NCBI RefSeq assembly: GCF_023650515.1
Contig: NZ_CP096016.1
Span: 3,722,001-3,786,000 of the forward strand
Direction of reading: 5' to 3'
Length of the DNA stretch: 64,000 nucleotides
Source of the DNA: Alkalimarinus coralli
Lineage (GTDB): Bacteria > Pseudomonadota > Gammaproteobacteria > Pseudomonadales > Oleiphilaceae
The notes under the pieces: model-generated
Told to the model about the DNA's origin: nothing
What the model saw: the letters and a program-made list of their open reading frames with translations, nothing else
Databases searched by the model: none
Program-made: the position numbers and the translations under genes
Shown: piece by piece, positions 16,566 to 25,979 of the stretch
Position numbering within the stretch: position 1 is the first letter of the stretch
How the letters are laid out: every line of letters begins with the position of its first letter

Positions 16566-17993
16566 ATGAACTCAAAAATACCTGTTACTGAAATATCAGA
16601 GCCGGACATTGAAAAAAAGGCATCGAATAAGCCCCAGACAATAGAGCTGTACCAGTCACGCAAAAAGATATATGTCAGGGAGATCAAAGGTTTTTTCCAA
16701 CGCATCAGAAATGTATCGCTCAGCGCACTACTGCTGATGTATTTTGGTTTATGCTGGGTTACGGTTAATGGTAACCCGCTTATCCACTTCGATCTGCCAG
16801 CAAGAAAATTCACGCTGTTTGGCACGGTATTCTGGCCACAAGACTTTACCCTGCTTGCGATTGCACTCATTATCTGTGCCTTTGGCCTGTTCTTTATTAC
16901 CTCGTTATTTGGCCGGGTCTGGTGCGGCTATAGCTGCCCTCAAACGGTCTGGTCATTTATGTTTATGTGGCTGGAAGAGCGTATCGAAGGAAGCAGAAAC
17001 CAGCGTATCAAGCTGGACAAACAACCGCTCAGCAAGCAAAAGTTTTTTAAGAAGGCGCTCAAACATACCAGCTGGTTGCTGCTTGCCTTTGCAACCGGCA
17101 TGACATTTGTCGGGTATTTTTACCCTATACGAGAACTCACCAGCGACCTTTTCACACTCTCCATCAGTAGCGGTGCAGCGATATTCTGGATTGTATTTTT
17201 TACCTTAGCGACCTATATAAACGCAGGCTGGTTAAGAGAGCAGGTATGCCTGCACATGTGCCCTTATGCACGATTCCAGTCGGTAATGTTTAATGAAGAC
17301 ACGCTTATCATAGGCTACGATCACAATCGGGGAGAACCCAGAGGCAGCCGTTCAAAGAAAGCCAAGACCGACTTGGGAGACTGTGTAGACTGTAATGTAT
17401 GTGTGCAAGTCTGCCCGACCGGAATTGATATACGCGATGGCTTGCAATATGAGTGCATTGGTTGCGCGCTCTGTATCGATGCGTGTGACAGCATCATGGA
17501 GCAAATGAACTACCCGAAAGGGCTTATTCGTTACGCCTCCGGGAAAGAACTCGAAAACAAACCCAAAGCAGGAAAAGTTAATTTCAGAGCCATTGGTTAC
17601 GGCCTAACATTGCTGGCAGCGATGATTGCGTTTATGGTTGCGCTGCAACAACGACCACTGGTTGAGCTGGATGTGCTAAGAGACCGTGGAGCGCTTTATC
17701 AAGTTTCCGGCATGGGGATGATTGAAAACAATTATGTTTTGAAAATCATCAACAAGCGAAAAGTGGAAGATCAATTCTCGGTTCACATTGCAGGGATAGA
17801 CGGCGAATTAAATGCCCCTGAAAGCATTTCGGTAGCCCCGGGCGAAGTTCGATCCATTCCTCTCTCTATCGCCGTAGATCCCAAAAGACTGCTCAATAGC
17901 ACTGAAGAGATAACGTTTGAGGTGAGGTCAAAATCTGACCCTGCATCGATTGCGTCGTCAGACAGCCGGTTTTTGGGGCCTGCATACCGATAA
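16566..17993 (+). CDS. ccoG: cytochrome c oxidase accessory protein CcoG (FixG/RdxA)
   Basis: A 475-residue inner-membrane iron-sulfur protein of the FixG/RdxA/CcoG family, involved in copper handling during cbb3 oxidase assembly. Helices occur at about residues 55-75, 95-115, 160-180, 200-220 and 340-360; the polyferredoxin portion has 'CVDCNVCVQVCPTG' and 'CIGCALCIDACD' (two 4Fe-4S clusters), and a C-terminal immunoglobulin-like domain begins about residue 380. It starts 20 nt after DUF934, so it is the third gene of the operon. Presence behind a siroheme reductase rather than cco genes is unusual. Confidence 0.9.
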   Translation: MNSKIPVTEISEPDIEKKASNKPQTIELYQSRKKIYVREIKGFFQRIRNVSLSALLLMYFGLCWVTVNGNPLIHFDLPARKFTLFGTVFWPQDFTLLAIALIICAFGLFFITSLFGRVWCGYSCPQTVWSFMFMWLEERIEGSRNQRIKLDKQPLSKQKFFKKALKHTSWLLLAFATGMTFVGYFYPIRELTSDLFTLSISSGAAIFWIVFFTLATYINAGWLREQVCLHMCPYARFQSVMFNEDTLIIGYDHNRGEPRGSRSKKAKTDLGDCVDCNVCVQVCPTGIDIRDGLQYECIGCALCIDACDSIMEQMNYPKGLIRYASGKELENKPKAGKVNFRAIGYGLTLLAAMIAFMVALQQRPLVELDVLRDRGALYQVSGMGMIENNYVLKIINKRKVEDQFSVHIAGIDGELNAPESISVAPGEVRSIPLSIAVDPKRLLNSTEEITFEVRSKSDPASIASSDSRFLGPAYR

Positions 17994-17998
17994 CGCCA

Positions 17999-18034
17999 TT
18001 AAGCCGTAAAGAGCCCAAACTCTTTACGGCTTAA
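17999..18034. terminator. bidirectional terminator between ccoG and the stress-protein gene
   Basis: TTAAGCCGTAAAGAG and CTCTTTACGGCTTAA form a 15-bp perfect stem around CCCAAA. It serves the converging genes on both sides; the minus-strand stop codon (18024-18026) lies inside the stem. Confidence 0.75.
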
Positions 18035-18455
18035 TAACCATCACTGATACTTTAGCCCGTTCAACTACGCGACTGGTGGTTGAGCCCAGCAACACTTTAT
18101 CCACTCGGGTGACATTATGACTAGGGATCACAATAAGGTCTGCGCCCACCGCTTTTGACTCTTTCAATATCTCTTTGTGAGACTTACCTTGCAGTACTTT
18201 TGCAGAGACGTTAACTGATTCAGGAATCTTTGCGTTCACATATTGCTTTAGTTTTTTTGTTACTGCAGTGAGTGCTTTCTCAATCGCATCTTCAGGAAAA
18301 AACGACCCCACCATCGACATACCAAAGCCCGGTATCACCGTAACCACATGCAACGAGGCATTTGAGTCAGTAGCCTGTTGAATAGCCACCGCCAACGCTT
18401 TATCTGCAAACTGCTCATTTTCAAGGTCAATCGGTATTAAAATCTTACTGAACAT
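18024..18455 (-). CDS. universal stress protein (UspA family)
   Basis: A 143-residue single-domain stress protein. It starts with 'MFSKILIPIDLENEQFADKALAVAI', the conserved first strand, and ends in 'VLLGSTTSRVVERAKVSVMVI', the last part of the UspA nucleotide motif. The two early glycines of the G-x2-G-x9-G motif are missing ('IPSHNVTRVDK'), so ATP binding is doubtful. GAGGATG lies upstream of the start. It converges on ccoG. Confidence 0.88.
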   Translation of the reverse strand: MFSKILIPIDLENEQFADKALAVAIQQATDSNASLHVVTVIPGFGMSMVGSFFPEDAIEKALTAVTKKLKQYVNAKIPESVNVSAKVLQGKSHKEILKESKAVGADLIVIPSHNVTRVDKVLLGSTTSRVVERAKVSVMVIKP

Positions 18456-18610
18456 GGAACATCCTCTGGTGTGCAGTCCATTATTTTATGAAGTTACCTG
18501 GTCAATTTAGAAGAATAGACCCATTCTCCCCCATATTCTAAAAATGAGTGTATTATACTTAGCTCCAAAGTCATCTATAGTTATCCAATACATACTAATT
18601 TTGGTGAATC

Positions 18611-19468
18611 ATGCCGTTTTTACTGCTGATCAGAATCTTTCTGTGCTCAGTATTTCTCAGCCCGCTCGCGTTTGCTGACGAGACCATTATTGTTAAGCAT
18701 TACCAACAGCAGGCACGCTATGAGTTTGGCCTCAAAGTGCTGGATCTTGCGTTAAGTAAGTTAAATACCAACTACCAGATTATTGCCCCCCAAACCCAGG
18801 ATGTGAATGAAGCAAGAGGCGAAGCGCTGGTGATTAGTGGCTATTATGATTTACAGTTTTTGTCTGCAACGTCCTACCGGGAATCAAAAATGATTCCGGT
18901 AAAAGTCCCTGTTTATCAAGGGCTATTGGGGTTGAGGCTACTATTAATCAGGCCATCGTTAAACGCCGAAATAAGAGAAGTGGACAGCTTGGCGAAACTT
19001 CAAAAGTTTATCGGCGGGCATGGGTTTCATTGGGCTGACCTACCCGTTTATGAAGCCAACAGTTTGAAAGTCGTAACATCAGTAAGATATGAAACGTTGT
19101 TCGAAATGCTGAAAAAAGGCCGTTTCGACTACTTTCATCGTGGCGCAAACGAAATCTGGGGTGAACTGGAACGCTATTCAGATGATTTTGTCATAGCCGA
19201 TAACATCATGCTGTTTTATCCCCAGCCGGTCTATTTTTTCGTCAGTAAACACCGCCCGGAGCTTGCAGAAAAACTTGAGCTAGGACTCAAACGGGCCACT
19301 GAAGATGGCTCCTATAAGGCACTGTTTTTATCAAACTACCAAGAGATCATTGAGCGGGCCAATCTATCATCACGCAATTTGATTGTGCTGAAAAACCCGG
19401 CTGTTCCCGCTGATACGCCACCGATAGATACCAGCTGGTGGATGCCTCCGGGTAAACTGGCATTTTAA
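18611..19468 (+). CDS. periplasmic solute-binding protein-like (orphan)
   Basis: A 285-residue exported protein; signal peptide to about 'PLAFA-DE'. It has the lobe pattern of periplasmic binding proteins ('YEFGLKVLDLALSKLN', 'FHWADLPVYEANSLKVVTSVRYETLFEMLKKGRFDYFHRG', 'QPVYFFVSKHRPELAEKLELGLKRATEDGSYKALF') but the opening 'IIVKHYQQQARYE' deviates from the canonical one, so it is a divergent family-3-like protein. No transporter genes adjoin. Its 3' end overlaps the LysE-type gene on the opposite strand by 4 bp. Confidence 0.65.
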   Translation: MPFLLLIRIFLCSVFLSPLAFADETIIVKHYQQQARYEFGLKVLDLALSKLNTNYQIIAPQTQDVNEARGEALVISGYYDLQFLSATSYRESKMIPVKVPVYQGLLGLRLLLIRPSLNAEIREVDSLAKLQKFIGGHGFHWADLPVYEANSLKVVTSVRYETLFEMLKKGRFDYFHRGANEIWGELERYSDDFVIADNIMLFYPQPVYFFVSKHRPELAEKLELGLKRATEDGSYKALFLSNYQEIIERANLSSRNLIVLKNPAVPADTPPIDTSWWMPPGKLAF

Positions 19469-20097
19469 CGATCACTCAACGCCAACTTTAAGCCAAGTCC
19501 TATAAATAATAAACCCGCGACCCCGTCGAAAAACCGCCCAAAAACCGGGCTGGCCATGGAGCGCTGCGCCCGCACAACAAAGAGCGCCAATATACACTGC
19601 CACACCATCGCAATAACAAAATGAAGTGATGCCAAGAACAGCGATTGAACTATCGCCGATTGCGCAGGATCTATAAATTGGGGCAAAAACGCCATATAGA
19701 AAATAACGGTTTTGGGGTTTAGTACATTCGATAACAGCCCTTCACGAAATGACCGATAGAACTGAACGTTTTGGCGAGTCGCCACTGCATCAGATTCGCT
19801 CGATACGTTTTTGGCGGCGGCCCGGCGCAGGCTGCCCACTCCCAACCAAACCAGATAAACAGCCCCTGCAAGCTTCAACGCATTAAACAACCAGGCCGTC
19901 TGGAGCAGTATGATTGAAATCCCTACCGCAGAAATAGCCGCATGCACAAAAAGCCCTGAGCAAATCCCCAGGCTACTGACAGCCCCGTCTCTCCAACCCC
20001 CTCTGGTGGTGTTTCGCACCACCAGTAAGGTATCAACGCCCGGTGTTAAGGTCAGAACCGTAATCGCAATAACGTAGGTCCAAAGTCCAAGCTCCAC
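19465..20097 (-). CDS. LysE/RhtB-family amino-acid exporter
   Basis: A 210-residue inner-membrane exporter of the LysE/RhtB family with about six helices. 'LTPGVDTLLVVRNTTRGGWRDG' near residues 18-40 is the family signature region (P-G-P-x-x-x-L-V-x-x-x). The start is GTG 20095-20097, with AGGAGG 8 nt upstream. It stands alone between a solute-binding protein and the Hsp70 genes. Substrate (homoserine, threonine or similar) is not determined. Confidence 0.85.
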   Translation of the reverse strand: MELGLWTYVIAITVLTLTPGVDTLLVVRNTTRGGWRDGAVSSLGICSGLFVHAAISAVGISIILLQTAWLFNALKLAGAVYLVWLGVGSLRRAAAKNVSSESDAVATRQNVQFYRSFREGLLSNVLNPKTVIFYMAFLPQFIDPAQSAIVQSLFLASLHFVIAMVWQCILALFVVRAQRSMASPVFGRFFDGVAGLLFIGLGLKLALSDR

Positions 20098-20141
20098 CTG
20101 TTAACGCCTCCTGGATTGTCGACTGATCAGTGCTTGATTAA

Positions 20142-22982
20142 TCATTGGATCAGCTTCAAACCGACCGGTAACCCTTCGCCAAACACCCGTTTGGTCTCTG
20201 CTTCGTCAAGCTCCTTGACCATTTCTACCATTTCGATCCAGCTTGCTGGTGCTTTGGCTGCCGACAATTTGTCTATCACCTTCTTGCGCCAATCATCATC
20301 GACATCGCGACTTCGGTCACCACTCATACGGGTCATCAAGACTGCGGCAAAGGCGGCCTGCTGGTTTTTCTTCCAATCGATTTTAAGCAGTTGTGGCAGC
20401 CATTGCTGCACATCATCTTTTGCAATCACGTTATGCGCGCTGCCATGGAAAGGGATGCGCGATGCAATTCGGCCCACCGCCCACCAGCTGGTTTTGGTTT
20501 CTGCCGGTTTTTCCAGCCGTTTTAGCAACCACTGGGTTAGTTCCGTTTTATCTTCCACCGGCAGGTGCTCCAGAACCGCGACCAACTTAACAATATCTTC
20601 GTAGGACTTCTGTTTTACTTCTGCCTGAAGCTTTCGGCTAGTGAGGGCTGACGGCTTCAAATATTTGGCAATATCTTCATAAATACTGGCCTGCTGAACC
20701 GCATTTAGACCACCCGCCGCACGTCGCCAGAATGTCCACCAATCAATCCAGACCTGGGTTTCCTGCCCAAACTGCAAGCCGGGCTGGTATAAGTCCCACA
20801 CTTGTTCTATACGCCAGTCATCAATCGGGTAACCAAAGCCCGGTCGTAACCCATAACCGGCTAAATTAAACCAGATACGTTCATGAGCAGACGAACGACG
20901 GCGGCGTTTTTTCCCTTCCAATAGCAGATCAAATAACGCACGCAGTACCGGAACCTCCCAACTATCTCGCTTACCCAGCATTTTTTCCAGATCAACTCTA
21001 AGTGTTTTAACCGCTTTGGGGTTGGCCTCTTTTTTACTATTGCCAAACACCTCTTCCACTCGCTCGCGCGCCTTCTCAAAGGCTGCTGGAAGCTTGGCCG
21101 TTGCCTGATTGGCTCTCTGATTGGATAGCTGTTTCCGAATCTCAAATTCTACATGCCACCGTTGCTGGCTATCAGCCACACAATCAATCTGCAAGGTGCC
21201 GACTTCTGTAAGGCTGCAAGCCAACGAAACCGTAACCGAGTCTTGCTCGCTCTTTCCCATAGCAGCCTGTTCCAGAACAGCAACCAACGGCGGCAACGAG
21301 ATAAACTTCTGCTTGGCAAAATTTTCTTCGGTTATGGTGAGAATTTCACCAGGCTGGTATTGATGATCTGCCGTGCTAGAAAGCAGATGAAATTGCACCG
21401 GCTGCCCCAAACGAAGCAAAAACTTACGCTCGCTCAACGTAAGCTCCTGCCCTTCTTCGGTGCCTTTAGGCATTAAACAGATCGCCTGCCGCTCCGACTC
21501 ATTTTGCTCCAACACCAGGAAAAACGTCCGCGCCGAACCTCCGCCAATCTTAAGCTGGGCTCCTCGCCTTGCTTTTGCGTAAGCCACGGCCCCCTGAGCC
21601 ACGGCAAGGTCAGGGTTACTGTTATCAAGCATGGTGACACTCTCGCCACGCCAGTCTGCCAGTACACTCAGCGCGCGCTCATTGAGCACCGGACTGTTAA
21701 AAACACCGCCGTTGAATAGCACCGCATCAGGAATAACGGCCTGATCATCTCCGCTATCAGCCTCCTGGGTCATGGATGCTTTGCAGGCCTCTTGATGATC
21801 AGCAATAAACTCCGCCAAGTACTTGCTCACAGCAGGGTCTGGCGCATAAGGCAAACCAAACTCAACCATGCCGCTTCTGCGAGCCAGCGGCCGTTCTTCA
21901 AAGCTTGAGCGCGGGAAAAAACCATCCAGTGCGATATTTCTCACCTCTTGCTGACTCAGCTGACAGCTTTTTGCCCCGCCGATCAGTCGCGCGCCGCTGC
22001 CTAATACGGTGACCTTAGCACTTTCAGGGGCATCTTCACTGAGCAGCAGTTCTTTGGCTTTTCTTGTTTGCTGAATCAGCTGCGATAAATTTGCTGCACT
22101 GAGCTTTTTCGCTGATGAACCGCCATTGATATGGCGCTCCGCTACATGGGCCAGCGCGAGATCGACATTATCTCCACCCAGCATCAAGTGGTTGCCCACC
22201 CCTACTCGGGTGAGTGTGAGCTGGCCGTCTTTGCCTTGTGCAACATTGATCAAACTCAGATCAGTGGTGCCTCCACCCACATCACATACAAGTAAAAGCT
22301 TAATTTTGGCTAGTGCGGCTTGAGCCTGTTCACCCTGCCGAGCATACCAGTCATAACAAACCGCCTGAGGCTCCTCAAGCAGTAAAATCTTGCCGAACCC
22401 TGCTCTCTCTGCGGCTTCTACCGTTAGTGCCCGAGCCCCTTCATCAAACGATGCCGGTACCGTAATCACCACCTCCTGATGCTCTATCAACGCCTCAGGG
22501 TGGGTAAAATTCCAAGCGTTGCGCACATGGAACAAGTAGCTGGACGAGGCCAAGACAGGAGAGACTTTAGCGACATCGTCTGCCCCCGCCCAGGGCAGAA
22601 TATCAGCGCTGCGGTCAACTTGAGGGTGCGACAGCCAGCTTTTTGCACTCACGACCTGCCGCCCGTCGACTTTGGCCCCCAGCTCGCGCGCCCACTCACC
22701 AATAACAACCTGCGGTAACTCACCTGATAGCGGCTCTGAAGATGCGGACCCCGACCAAGGTAACACCAAGTCTGATTCATTTAGCTCACCCTGAGTTGGG
22801 TGATACCTGAACGATGGCAACTGCGGACGTTTCGCGACTTCTCCAGGCGCAACCAATTGTTCGATCTCAAATATCTTACAGTTATCGGGCGATAGCGGTT
22901 GCTGCATATCTGCGTAAGCCACGACCGTATTCGTCGTGCCCAGATCGATACCAATAAGATACTGCGGCTGTTTATCTGTCAT
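20142..22982 (-). CDS. Hsp70-family protein, 946 residues (DnaK-like ATPase with large C-terminal extension)
   Basis: The N-terminal actin-like ATPase is clear: phosphate-1 'IGIDLGTTNTVVAYAD', phosphate-2 'LLLVCDVGGGTTDLSLI' and adenosine-loop 'DAVLFNGGVF'. After about residue 560 a beta-rich substrate-like region is followed by some 300 residues not seen in DnaK, mostly helical. It is longer than DnaK (about 640) and belongs with the uncharacterised Hsp70 proteins that sit in tandem in many proteobacteria. It follows the shorter paralogue by 39 bp on the minus strand in a DUF2760-Hsp70-Hsp70 operon. No J-protein or GrpE is nearby. Client unknown. Confidence 0.88.
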   Translation of the reverse strand: MTDKQPQYLIGIDLGTTNTVVAYADMQQPLSPDNCKIFEIEQLVAPGEVAKRPQLPSFRYHPTQGELNESDLVLPWSGSASSEPLSGELPQVVIGEWARELGAKVDGRQVVSAKSWLSHPQVDRSADILPWAGADDVAKVSPVLASSSYLFHVRNAWNFTHPEALIEHQEVVITVPASFDEGARALTVEAAERAGFGKILLLEEPQAVCYDWYARQGEQAQAALAKIKLLLVCDVGGGTTDLSLINVAQGKDGQLTLTRVGVGNHLMLGGDNVDLALAHVAERHINGGSSAKKLSAANLSQLIQQTRKAKELLLSEDAPESAKVTVLGSGARLIGGAKSCQLSQQEVRNIALDGFFPRSSFEERPLARRSGMVEFGLPYAPDPAVSKYLAEFIADHQEACKASMTQEADSGDDQAVIPDAVLFNGGVFNSPVLNERALSVLADWRGESVTMLDNSNPDLAVAQGAVAYAKARRGAQLKIGGGSARTFFLVLEQNESERQAICLMPKGTEEGQELTLSERKFLLRLGQPVQFHLLSSTADHQYQPGEILTITEENFAKQKFISLPPLVAVLEQAAMGKSEQDSVTVSLACSLTEVGTLQIDCVADSQQRWHVEFEIRKQLSNQRANQATAKLPAAFEKARERVEEVFGNSKKEANPKAVKTLRVDLEKMLGKRDSWEVPVLRALFDLLLEGKKRRRRSSAHERIWFNLAGYGLRPGFGYPIDDWRIEQVWDLYQPGLQFGQETQVWIDWWTFWRRAAGGLNAVQQASIYEDIAKYLKPSALTSRKLQAEVKQKSYEDIVKLVAVLEHLPVEDKTELTQWLLKRLEKPAETKTSWWAVGRIASRIPFHGSAHNVIAKDDVQQWLPQLLKIDWKKNQQAAFAAVLMTRMSGDRSRDVDDDWRKKVIDKLSAAKAPASWIEMVEMVKELDEAETKRVFGEGLPVGLKLIQ

Positions 22983-23021
22983 TAAGTGGAACCCTTTTTT
23001 CTTGTATCGGAGCCTGCCAGA

Positions 23022-24989
23022 TTAATCACGTACGTCCAGTTCAATTTGCCAGCGCTCTGCATTACCGCTGGGGTCAGTGCTGTTAATCGCAACCGCCTCC
23101 AGTTTGAGCGTACCGACTTCAGTGACCTTTGACATCAGCCTGACAGGCACAACCTCACCCTTACGACGGCCTGTTGAAGCCCCGCCTGATTCTACCGACT
23201 GAGCCGTATCAACAGAAAGGGTTGCCTGTAGTTCGGGCAACTCTTCCAGCTCGCCATCTTGCCAATGATCCAGTTGTACCCCAGCTTCATCATGGCGGCG
23301 CGTATTGGAACCAAAGAATCTGAACCGCACTGGCTCACCGACAACCAAACCAAATTCAGCGCTACCGGCTGAGGTTTCAGTGCCCTCCTCCATGCCAAAC
23401 GGCGCGATACACAAGGCTTCCAGTGGCGGCTCCATACCCGGTATAGCAGGCATTGAGCTTTCAATTCCAACATAATAGGTGCTGGCCAAACCGCCCCGAA
23501 TACGAACACCCTGGCCTTGTCTAACATATCCGTAATAGCTGGCCCCACTGGCAACAGCGAGATCAAGGTCCGCGTCAGAGAGTAATCGGGCTGGTTCAGC
23601 ACCGGCATCGGTCAACCACTGGTTAATGGTCGATAAGGTTCTATCCGCCAGAACAGGCGCTTTAAGCACACCGCCATTAAACAAAATCGCGGTTGGTTTA
23701 ATAAAGTCTGCCGTCTCGGGGCCGCCAAACCCGCCAGCTAGTGGGTCGAAAGGCATATCGTCCGACTGCGAAGCACCGAGCACATCCGTTGCAGCATCGG
23801 CTTGTCGGCTTAAAAACGCCGCCAAATGTCTTGAGACCGCCGGGTCTTGAGCATAGGGCAAACCTTTCTGGGTCAGCGCACTACGGCGGGCTGCTCTGGG
23901 GTGGTCTGAAATACCCACTTTAGGGAAAAAACCTTCTACCAGCGTTTCTCGCACTTCTGACCTGGTCAGCTCGGTACGAAGCGTATTGCCCAGTAATTTG
24001 GAGCCGCGACTCGGCACCGTTATCGGCACACTTTCTGTCTCGTTATCCAGCAACAGTTGCTCTTTGGCATCTCGGCAGGCATGGGTGATGGCCTGAATTT
24101 GCCAAGGCTGTAGCTCTTTGCCCTGTTCTGCCAGTTTGGCTTTAACACGGTAAGCAAGGGCCAAGTCCATGTTATCGCCGCCCAGCAGAATATGATCACC
24201 CACCGCAACCCGGTTGAGGGTCAGGTTGCCGTCTTCTTCTGTCACCGCTACAAGCGATAAATCGGTCGTACCGCCACCAATATCAACCACCAGCACAATA
24301 TCGCCTACGTTGACCTGCTCACGCCATGCATCGCCGCACGCATGTATCCAGTTGTAAACCGCAGCCTGGGGCTCTTCAAGTAGTGTCAGTTTTTCAAAAC
24401 CGACCAGACTGGCCGCTTCCGCAGTCAGTTCACGAGCGGCCGGATCAAATGACGCGGGAATGGTAATGGTCACCTCTTGCTGTGACAGCGGGAAGTCAGG
24501 AAACTGATGCGCCCAGGCCAATCGTAAATGGTCGAGGTACTCAAAGGTCGCCGTCAAAGGCGATACTTTGCTGACGTCCTCCGGGCTACCCGCAGGCAAA
24601 AAGTCTGAATGACGGTCTACTCCGCTATGGCACAGCCAGCTTTTGGCACTGGCGACTAACCTGATCGGCGTTTTACTGCCCAGTTCGCGGGCTATACTAC
24701 CGACGATGGCACCGGGCTTTTCATTCCATGGTAGTGCAATGTCAGATTCGTTCAGCTCAGACTCATGGGCCATATACATAAAAGACGGCAGTTGGCTTTT
24801 CTCTTCGATAAGCCCGGGTTGCGCCAATTGAGGAACCGGCATAATGGTCAGTTCAGGCTGGACGGTTGGGTCATTAGCCTGTGACAGGTCGAGATAAGAT
24901 AGAACACAATGGGTCGTCCCTAAATCGATACCCACTGAAAAGCGGGCCTTTTGCTCAGGTTCTTGCCCGGTCATCGTTGAGTCTGTCAT
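23022..24989 (-). CDS. Hsp70-family protein, 655 residues
   Basis: An actin-like ATPase with 'VGIDLGTTHCVLSYLD', 'VLVVDIGGGTTDLSLVAV' and 'TAILFNGGVLKAPVLADRTL'. Its ATPase domain matches the next gene, so the two are paralogues, but it ends in a short beta-rich segment ('VRLMSKVTEVGTLKLEAV') without the helical extension. Two low-complexity insertions ('GASQSDDMPFDPLAGGFGGPE', 'SGGASTGRRKGE') are absent in the neighbour. Translation probably starts through the ATGA overlap with the DUF2760 gene upstream. Confidence 0.88.
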   Translation of the reverse strand: MTDSTMTGQEPEQKARFSVGIDLGTTHCVLSYLDLSQANDPTVQPELTIMPVPQLAQPGLIEEKSQLPSFMYMAHESELNESDIALPWNEKPGAIVGSIARELGSKTPIRLVASAKSWLCHSGVDRHSDFLPAGSPEDVSKVSPLTATFEYLDHLRLAWAHQFPDFPLSQQEVTITIPASFDPAARELTAEAASLVGFEKLTLLEEPQAAVYNWIHACGDAWREQVNVGDIVLVVDIGGGTTDLSLVAVTEEDGNLTLNRVAVGDHILLGGDNMDLALAYRVKAKLAEQGKELQPWQIQAITHACRDAKEQLLLDNETESVPITVPSRGSKLLGNTLRTELTRSEVRETLVEGFFPKVGISDHPRAARRSALTQKGLPYAQDPAVSRHLAAFLSRQADAATDVLGASQSDDMPFDPLAGGFGGPETADFIKPTAILFNGGVLKAPVLADRTLSTINQWLTDAGAEPARLLSDADLDLAVASGASYYGYVRQGQGVRIRGGLASTYYVGIESSMPAIPGMEPPLEALCIAPFGMEEGTETSAGSAEFGLVVGEPVRFRFFGSNTRRHDEAGVQLDHWQDGELEELPELQATLSVDTAQSVESGGASTGRRKGEVVPVRLMSKVTEVGTLKLEAVAINSTDPSGNAERWQIELDVRD

Positions 24990-25597
24990 AGCTCCACCTC
25001 AGCGGGTGCGACGATTGACGTATCATGTCCTTCTGCCACTTTAGGCAACTTCACCTTGGTCACTTTCCACCCTTTATGAACCAAAGAACCGGTGAAAGGG
25101 GCTTCGCCCACTACATTGCCGGTTAAACGCACCTCTGAGGCATTAAACCCCTTCGGCAGCGTGATTCGCGTTTCTTCATCCTCACTTCTAACGGCTTCAA
25201 GGGTGAAATAGGTATCCAGTGCCTTTTTGCTTCCTTCATGAACAACTCGCGCAGCTGCGCCGATGTCTGCATCTGAATAACCGGTCAAGTCTTCTTGGGT
25301 AAAGTCGATAAAGCGGGCTTCTTGTTGCAGCAAGGTAAGCAGTTGCAGCGCTGCATCTGGTGTCGACTCTTTCAACTGAGCAGGCTTAGCGGGTTCAACA
25401 GTCGCTTTTTCAACAGCGGGCTCTGCTGCTGGGGTGACTGGCGTTGCTTGAGATAACGTCTCATTATTGCGGGTCATTCCATTACCTGATGAGCGCTGTT
25501 TTACTAGAAACAGGACAAAAAACAGCAACGCTAAAATGGCCAGCCCCAAGTGCAGCATATCAATGGTCGTAGGGGTTGCGGCTAGATTAATGTTCAT
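24986..25597 (-). CDS. DUF2760 domain protein, first gene of the Hsp70 operon
   Basis: A 203-residue protein with one N-terminal membrane helix (residues about 13-35), a Pro/Ala/Glu-rich linker, and the conserved DUF2760 domain from residue 80: 'LLTLLQQEARFIDFTQEDLTGYSDADIGAAARVVHEGSKKALDTYF'. The family always co-occurs with Hsp70 pairs of this type, suggesting a membrane-linked cofactor. Its stop overlaps the start of the 655-residue Hsp70 (ATGA). AAGGAA precedes the start. Confidence 0.9.
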   Translation of the reverse strand: MNINLAATPTTIDMLHLGLAILALLFFVLFLVKQRSSGNGMTRNNETLSQATPVTPAAEPAVEKATVEPAKPAQLKESTPDAALQLLTLLQQEARFIDFTQEDLTGYSDADIGAAARVVHEGSKKALDTYFTLEAVRSEDEETRITLPKGFNASEVRLTGNVVGEAPFTGSLVHKGWKVTKVKLPKVAEGHDTSIVAPAEVEL

Positions 25598-25911
25598 AAA
25601 TCATTTCCTTGTTGTTCTCAAAAAAGTTGTTAACAAAAGAGTTATTCGCAAAAAGTGTTACGTTACGTGGTCAAAATTCTGGTTGTAGATAAGCAATGGC
25701 TTAAATAAATATTCGTTTAACGATGTATAACCCTTAAAAAATACAGCGGCCAGCAGAGCATATCGTTTCAATATGACTGTAAAAAAACAGCGCTTAACCA
25801 GGCCTCTGGGCATCGGCGCGCTATTTTAGCATGAGATTAGACAAAAGCTGAGTACTGAAGAGATAACCAGAGATGATAGCGCGGAATACGATCGATAATA
25901 GCCGTATTTAA

Positions 25912-25954
25912 CTATTTGCTATGGCCTTCTTTCAGCCGGCTCCATAGCAAATAG
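25912..25954. terminator. 13-bp perfect hairpin 3' of the DUF4399 gene
   Basis: CTATTTGCTATGG and CCATAGCAAATAG are exact inverted copies around a 17-nt loop, 26 bp downstream of the minus-strand stop at 25980. No T-run follows, so rho-independent function is uncertain. The rest of the 382-bp gap 25598-25979, which must hold the Hsp70 operon promoter, shows nothing else I can name. Confidence 0.5.
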
Positions 25955-25979
25955 CCTTGTTAATATAGAGATTTGACGC

